A DNA stretch of 64,000 nucleotides from Synchiropus splendidus (Eukaryota; Chordata; Actinopteri; Syngnathiformes; Callionymidae). Shown piece by piece: positions 60,772-64,000 of this stretch. The first letter of the stretch is position 1; every line of letters begins with the position of its first letter. Made by a program: the position numbers and the translations under genes. Where the stretch lies: the NCBI RefSeq assembly GCF_027744825.2, contig NC_071335.1:31509501-31573500 (forward strand), written 5' to 3'. The notes under the pieces are model-generated. The model saw only the letters and a program-made list of their open reading frames with translations, did no database searches and was not told the origin of the DNA.

Positions 60772-63197
60772 ATGACAGGAATGTTGATGAAAATCTCGCT
60801 AGTCTTCGTCAACATGCTTCAATCCCAAGGTGAGACTCTCCAACACTTTTTTTCCCCTTCTTCATGTAAGACACTGGCTTTCATAATCCACGTTTTTTGT
60901 TTTGTTTTCCGAGCAGCTTTACGCAGCATCAAACCCAAAGCTGTCGTCGCCTTAAATGGAAAACCGTTGAACTTTACTTGCGACTATCAACCAGGCATGC
61001 AAAGCCACGCCAAGTATTTTTGCCGAGTTGAGGAAGATCTCTGCTCCGCTCAAACCGTCTGGGCCGACAAACACGACACGGTGGTGACGGCCGGCCGATA
61101 CTCGCTGTACGACAACACCAGCGGCGCCTTTGTCAGCGTGGGCTTGGACATTGTGCTCCTGGAGGACAGCGGGTTGTACTGGTGTGGAGTGGATATTTGC
61201 GAGAGGGCAGACTACATCACGCCGATACTCCTGACGGTTGTTCAAGGTACAGCACATTCCACGAGTGGAAGAGGCCATGATTTCACCGGCTGTGGTTCAT
61301 TTGTTTGCTTGTCAGTGTCTGAACTCTGTGAATTGATTTTCAGGAAATTTTTCATGACTTCTGTGGTCTGCCTCGACCATTTGGATTTAACCTTGACATA
61401 CGAGGACGTTACATTTTTGCTTTTGTTTTTTTTTTAATGTTTATGAGCCACATTTAGGGACACTGCCCGCGGCATCTTGTAGAGAAGCAGCAACATTACA
61501 GCGTGAACGTCTGAATGTGGGAGCATACAAATAGATAAGACTTGTGTAACAACAACTCCTGAAAAAAGTGCGGGAGAAAATTCTGTTCAAACTTGTTTGA
61601 ACGTGCAAAGATGTCTAGCGCTTCATATGTCACGGGAAACTGACATATTGTAGTTATAGTGGCATTATTAATAATAACACCATTGCGCTTAATAATTGAA
61701 AAAAAAGAATTATGAAAATTATCATAATTATGAAAATATTTTTCTTACAAAACAATGTGTAGTTGTGACCATCGAGGTAATTCCTTTTCCTTGTATTGTT
61801 CATCAAACAAAAACAAAAACAGAAACTTGACTTCACACAGCGTGTAATACACAACAAATTGAATGAACTTTCATGTATCATTAGGTTTTACGGATAACAA
61901 CAATAACAATAACAACAAAGCTTTATGTATATTTCACTTTTTGGAGTACTGTTCAACAAGTGCCTCATGATATTTTCACGTTATTCCATGGCAATAGTTG
62001 CATGCTCGAGTGCCGCCTTCGTGTTTGGTGAGGTCTGTTGAACTGATGGTGATCCGCGGTGGATACGCCAGAAAGACGTGCTCTCGAAGTTCTCATGTGT
62101 TGCTATCAGGCTGAAATGAGGGTTTGTTCCACAAGTTTTTTTTGCACTTGCCTGTAGGCAACAGGTACTTTCCTGGTGTCCATAAAGCACTCTCAGAGAT
62201 TGAAGAAGCGGAAATCGCACATATCTTGAAATGAAGCAGCAGGAAATTTCTTTTTCATAGAAAGTTGTGTCAAATAATTCCCATGTCAGAGGCACCTGCA
62301 GACTCTGTGATGCTGACTTGGGATCACACCAGCACTATTGAGCGCTGTCTGATCAACCCTAAAACAATGAGCCACACATTTCATCACCACAGTCACAAAA
62401 GCATCTATTCAATTGAGTCAATTGTGTGTGAACTGTCGTGATCGAAATGTCATTCAAGTTTGTCCACAACTGTTAGATGCACAGACAGGTGACGCTGACT
62501 GTAGCAACCTCTTTGATGGAGGTTGCGACATAATGACTTGAGTTTTGTGTCTCTGACATTTGAAAGGTCAACCCAGTATGAACTGTGGTATTTGAGCTTG
62601 GCCTCTTGTGAACTTTCAGTACCAAAGCCTGTTTTTACTGCTGTCTGAAGGACGTGGTATTCTCCTTTCTCACCTCATGCATGTCAACAAATACTAGTCG
62701 GATGTTAAGACCGATGACCCCCATTTTTGACTGAATCTATTGAAAGGTTTGATTTCTGGATTTTGTGCACCACGCTGAGCTTTTTTTCTTCTGCAGAACG
62801 TAACTTTCCGTTGTTTCTGGCCTCCCTGATGGGAATCATGGTGCTGCTGATCGTCTGTCTGCTCACTGTTTGTCTGTTCTTGGCTGCCGCCAGGTGGCGC
62901 CGCTCACACTCTCACCAAGATGCAGAGGTGTGTTGACCACCACATATTGACCGTAGGCAAAAATGACAACCTTCTGAGTGTATCTGTTTTCTTCAGACTC
63001 CGACATCCGAGGCTGAGCAACATGATCTTACTTCCTCTGAACGTGACACGAAGAATGGATTTTCACAAGCTGCTCCGCCGCCGGACTGCGATTCCGTGGA
63101 GATGAGGAAGTCGCTGTGCTCCAACAAATATGAGGAACTGGATCCGAGCCAGGCAGACGTTCACATCTATCAAACCCTAAATGACTGCAGAGATTAG
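60772..63197 (+). CDS. CD300/pIgR-like receptor 3: one IgV domain, ITAM-spaced tail
   Basis: Four exons: 60772-60829, 60917-61246, 62797-62927 and 62997-63197, 239 residues, phases 1, 1, 0. Exon 1 is a short signal peptide (MTGMLMKISLVFVNMLQSQ; an internal ATG at 60781 also serves). The V domain has LNFTCDY, the extra pair in YFCRVEEDLCS and the second core cysteine in DSGLYWCGVDIC. No stalk exon was found; the domain joins directly to a transmembrane exon (FLASLMGIMVLLIVCLLTVC) with a basic WRRSH anchor. The tail ends YEEL, nine residues, then YQTL, which satisfies the ITAM spacing YxxL-x(6-12)-YxxL. Receptor 1 lacks tyrosine and receptor 2 has only distant motifs, so this member looks like a self-contained activating or dual-use receptor. 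Inference from motif only. Confidence 0.8.
61247..62796 (+). other. Receptor 3 intron 2
   Basis: About 1.55 kb; the place where a stalk exon would be expected, but none with matching phase was found. AT-rich tract near 61640-61740. Confidence 0.4.
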
Positions 63198-63262
63198 AGT
63201 CCTTCACGATTGAAAACGTACGAGTGGAGCACAGTGGAGATAAACCTGATGATTCTCAATCG

Positions 63263-63268
63263 AATAAA
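63263..63268 (+). terminator. Receptor 3 polyadenylation signal AATAAA
   Basis: Canonical hexamer about 65 nt after the stop; two further AATAAA hexamers lie near 63421-63435. Confidence 0.65.
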
Positions 63269-63596
63269 AAAAGCGTAAAATGCAGTTTTCTTTTCTTCCG
63301 AAAGGTTGCAACATTACTCAACATGTATCTGTCAAGTGGTCTGGCAACACCATGGTTGTTTTAAAAGTATCGTGGATGATGGACGCAGGACAACACTTCT
63401 TGTTCGCCTATTGATCGCAGAATAAAGGGGAATAAAAGCTACGTCTTTTTTATTCATGTATTTTATTTATTTTTTTTTTAAGCAACATTTCCTCTTGCGA
63501 GTGAGTGAGGAAGCAGTGGATTTTTTTTTTTCATGAAAGAAGATGTAGAGAGAGGAAATGCTTCACTTTAGAGGAACCAGTAACCAACAGAAAGTC

Positions 63597-64000
63597 ATGT
63601 ATTCCGAGATGCCTCTGATGATTCTGGCCTGTTTTCTGGCAGGTGAGTCTGCTGCTTTAGAATGTTTGTTTTCTTTGTTGTTCATTTGGCAGCTGAGTGA
63701 AGTATCTTCTTTGTCATTGTAATTTGGCTTTCAATGGTGCTCATGTTCATGTACGGATTCCTATGTATTTGTGTTCTCTGCAGTGGGGTCAGACGTGGCG
63801 AATGGTTTGAGACGAACAGGGAAGGAGGGGGAAGATATCAAAATTACATGTTCTCACTCAAATGCTTACGGCAACAAGAAGTATTTCTGCAGAGGAGAAT
63901 GTGACTACGAAGATATCCTCATAACCAGCGAAGGTCCAAACACAGCCAAGTATCACATAACTGATAGAGGGAATGATTTCGATGTGACCATTTATAACCT
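63597..64000 (+). CDS. CD300/pIgR-like receptor 4, 5' exons (cut by window edge)
   Basis: Exon 63597-63642 encodes a signal peptide (MYSEMPLMILACFLA); a second ATG at 63610 would also work. The second exon starts at 63784 after CTCTGCAG and runs off the window. It is a V domain with IKITCSHSNAYGNKKYFC and the extra CRGEC pair, then RGNDFDVTIYNL. The CSHxNAYGNxKYFC block makes it closer to receptor 2 than to receptors 1 or 3, so a recent tandem duplication is likely. The transmembrane and tail exons lie outside the window. Confidence 0.8.

Overview
The window is vertebrate nuclear DNA, almost certainly from a teleost fish. Genes have many short exons with GT-AG introns, the DNA between them is rich in fish-type hAT and TA-flanked non-autonomous transposons and LINE fragments, and the proteins are recognisable orthologues of human genes.

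Layout. Positions 1-3,626 hold the last four exons of complement C3 (+). Then come asf1b (5,273-6,996, +; first coding exon not found), prkaca (8,988-14,701, +; complete, 11 exons, 351 aa), two terminal exons of an unrecognised minus-strand gene (15,111-15,411), a repeat-rich gap, a complete 18-exon VCP/p97-like AAA ATPase (19,443-28,326, +; 808 aa), ndufb7 (29,411-32,675, +; 120 aa), tecr (33,229-42,279, -; 308 aa canonical form plus a candidate alternative N-terminus) and dnajb1 (44,440-48,546, +; 347 aa). From about 50,000 to the right edge there is a tandem array of at least four CD300/pIgR-like single-IgV membrane receptors, all on +: three complete (254, 333 and 239 aa by my splicing) and one cut by the window edge.

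ASF1B, PRKACA, NDUFB7, TECR and DNAJB1 all lie on human 19p13.12, and the NDUFB7-TECR-DNAJB1 order and relative orientations are kept here. The VCP-like gene and the receptor array are the local novelties. There is no operon-like logic. Functions range over complement, chromatin assembly, PKA signalling, segregase/proteostasis, mitochondrial complex I, very-long-chain fatty-acid elongation and Hsp70 co-chaperone activity, followed by leukocyte-type receptors whose cytoplasmic tails differ: no tyrosine, two separated tyrosine motifs, or an ITAM-spaced pair.

Regulatory sequence that can be read includes a four-unit heat-shock element, a perfect CRE and a TATA box upstream of dnajb1, a perfect CRE upstream of prkaca, a GGAAGTG ETS site at ndufb7, and polyadenylation signals for most genes. 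All exon boundaries were set by eye from splice consensus, reading-frame phase and similarity to remembered family sequences. Phases close in every complete gene.
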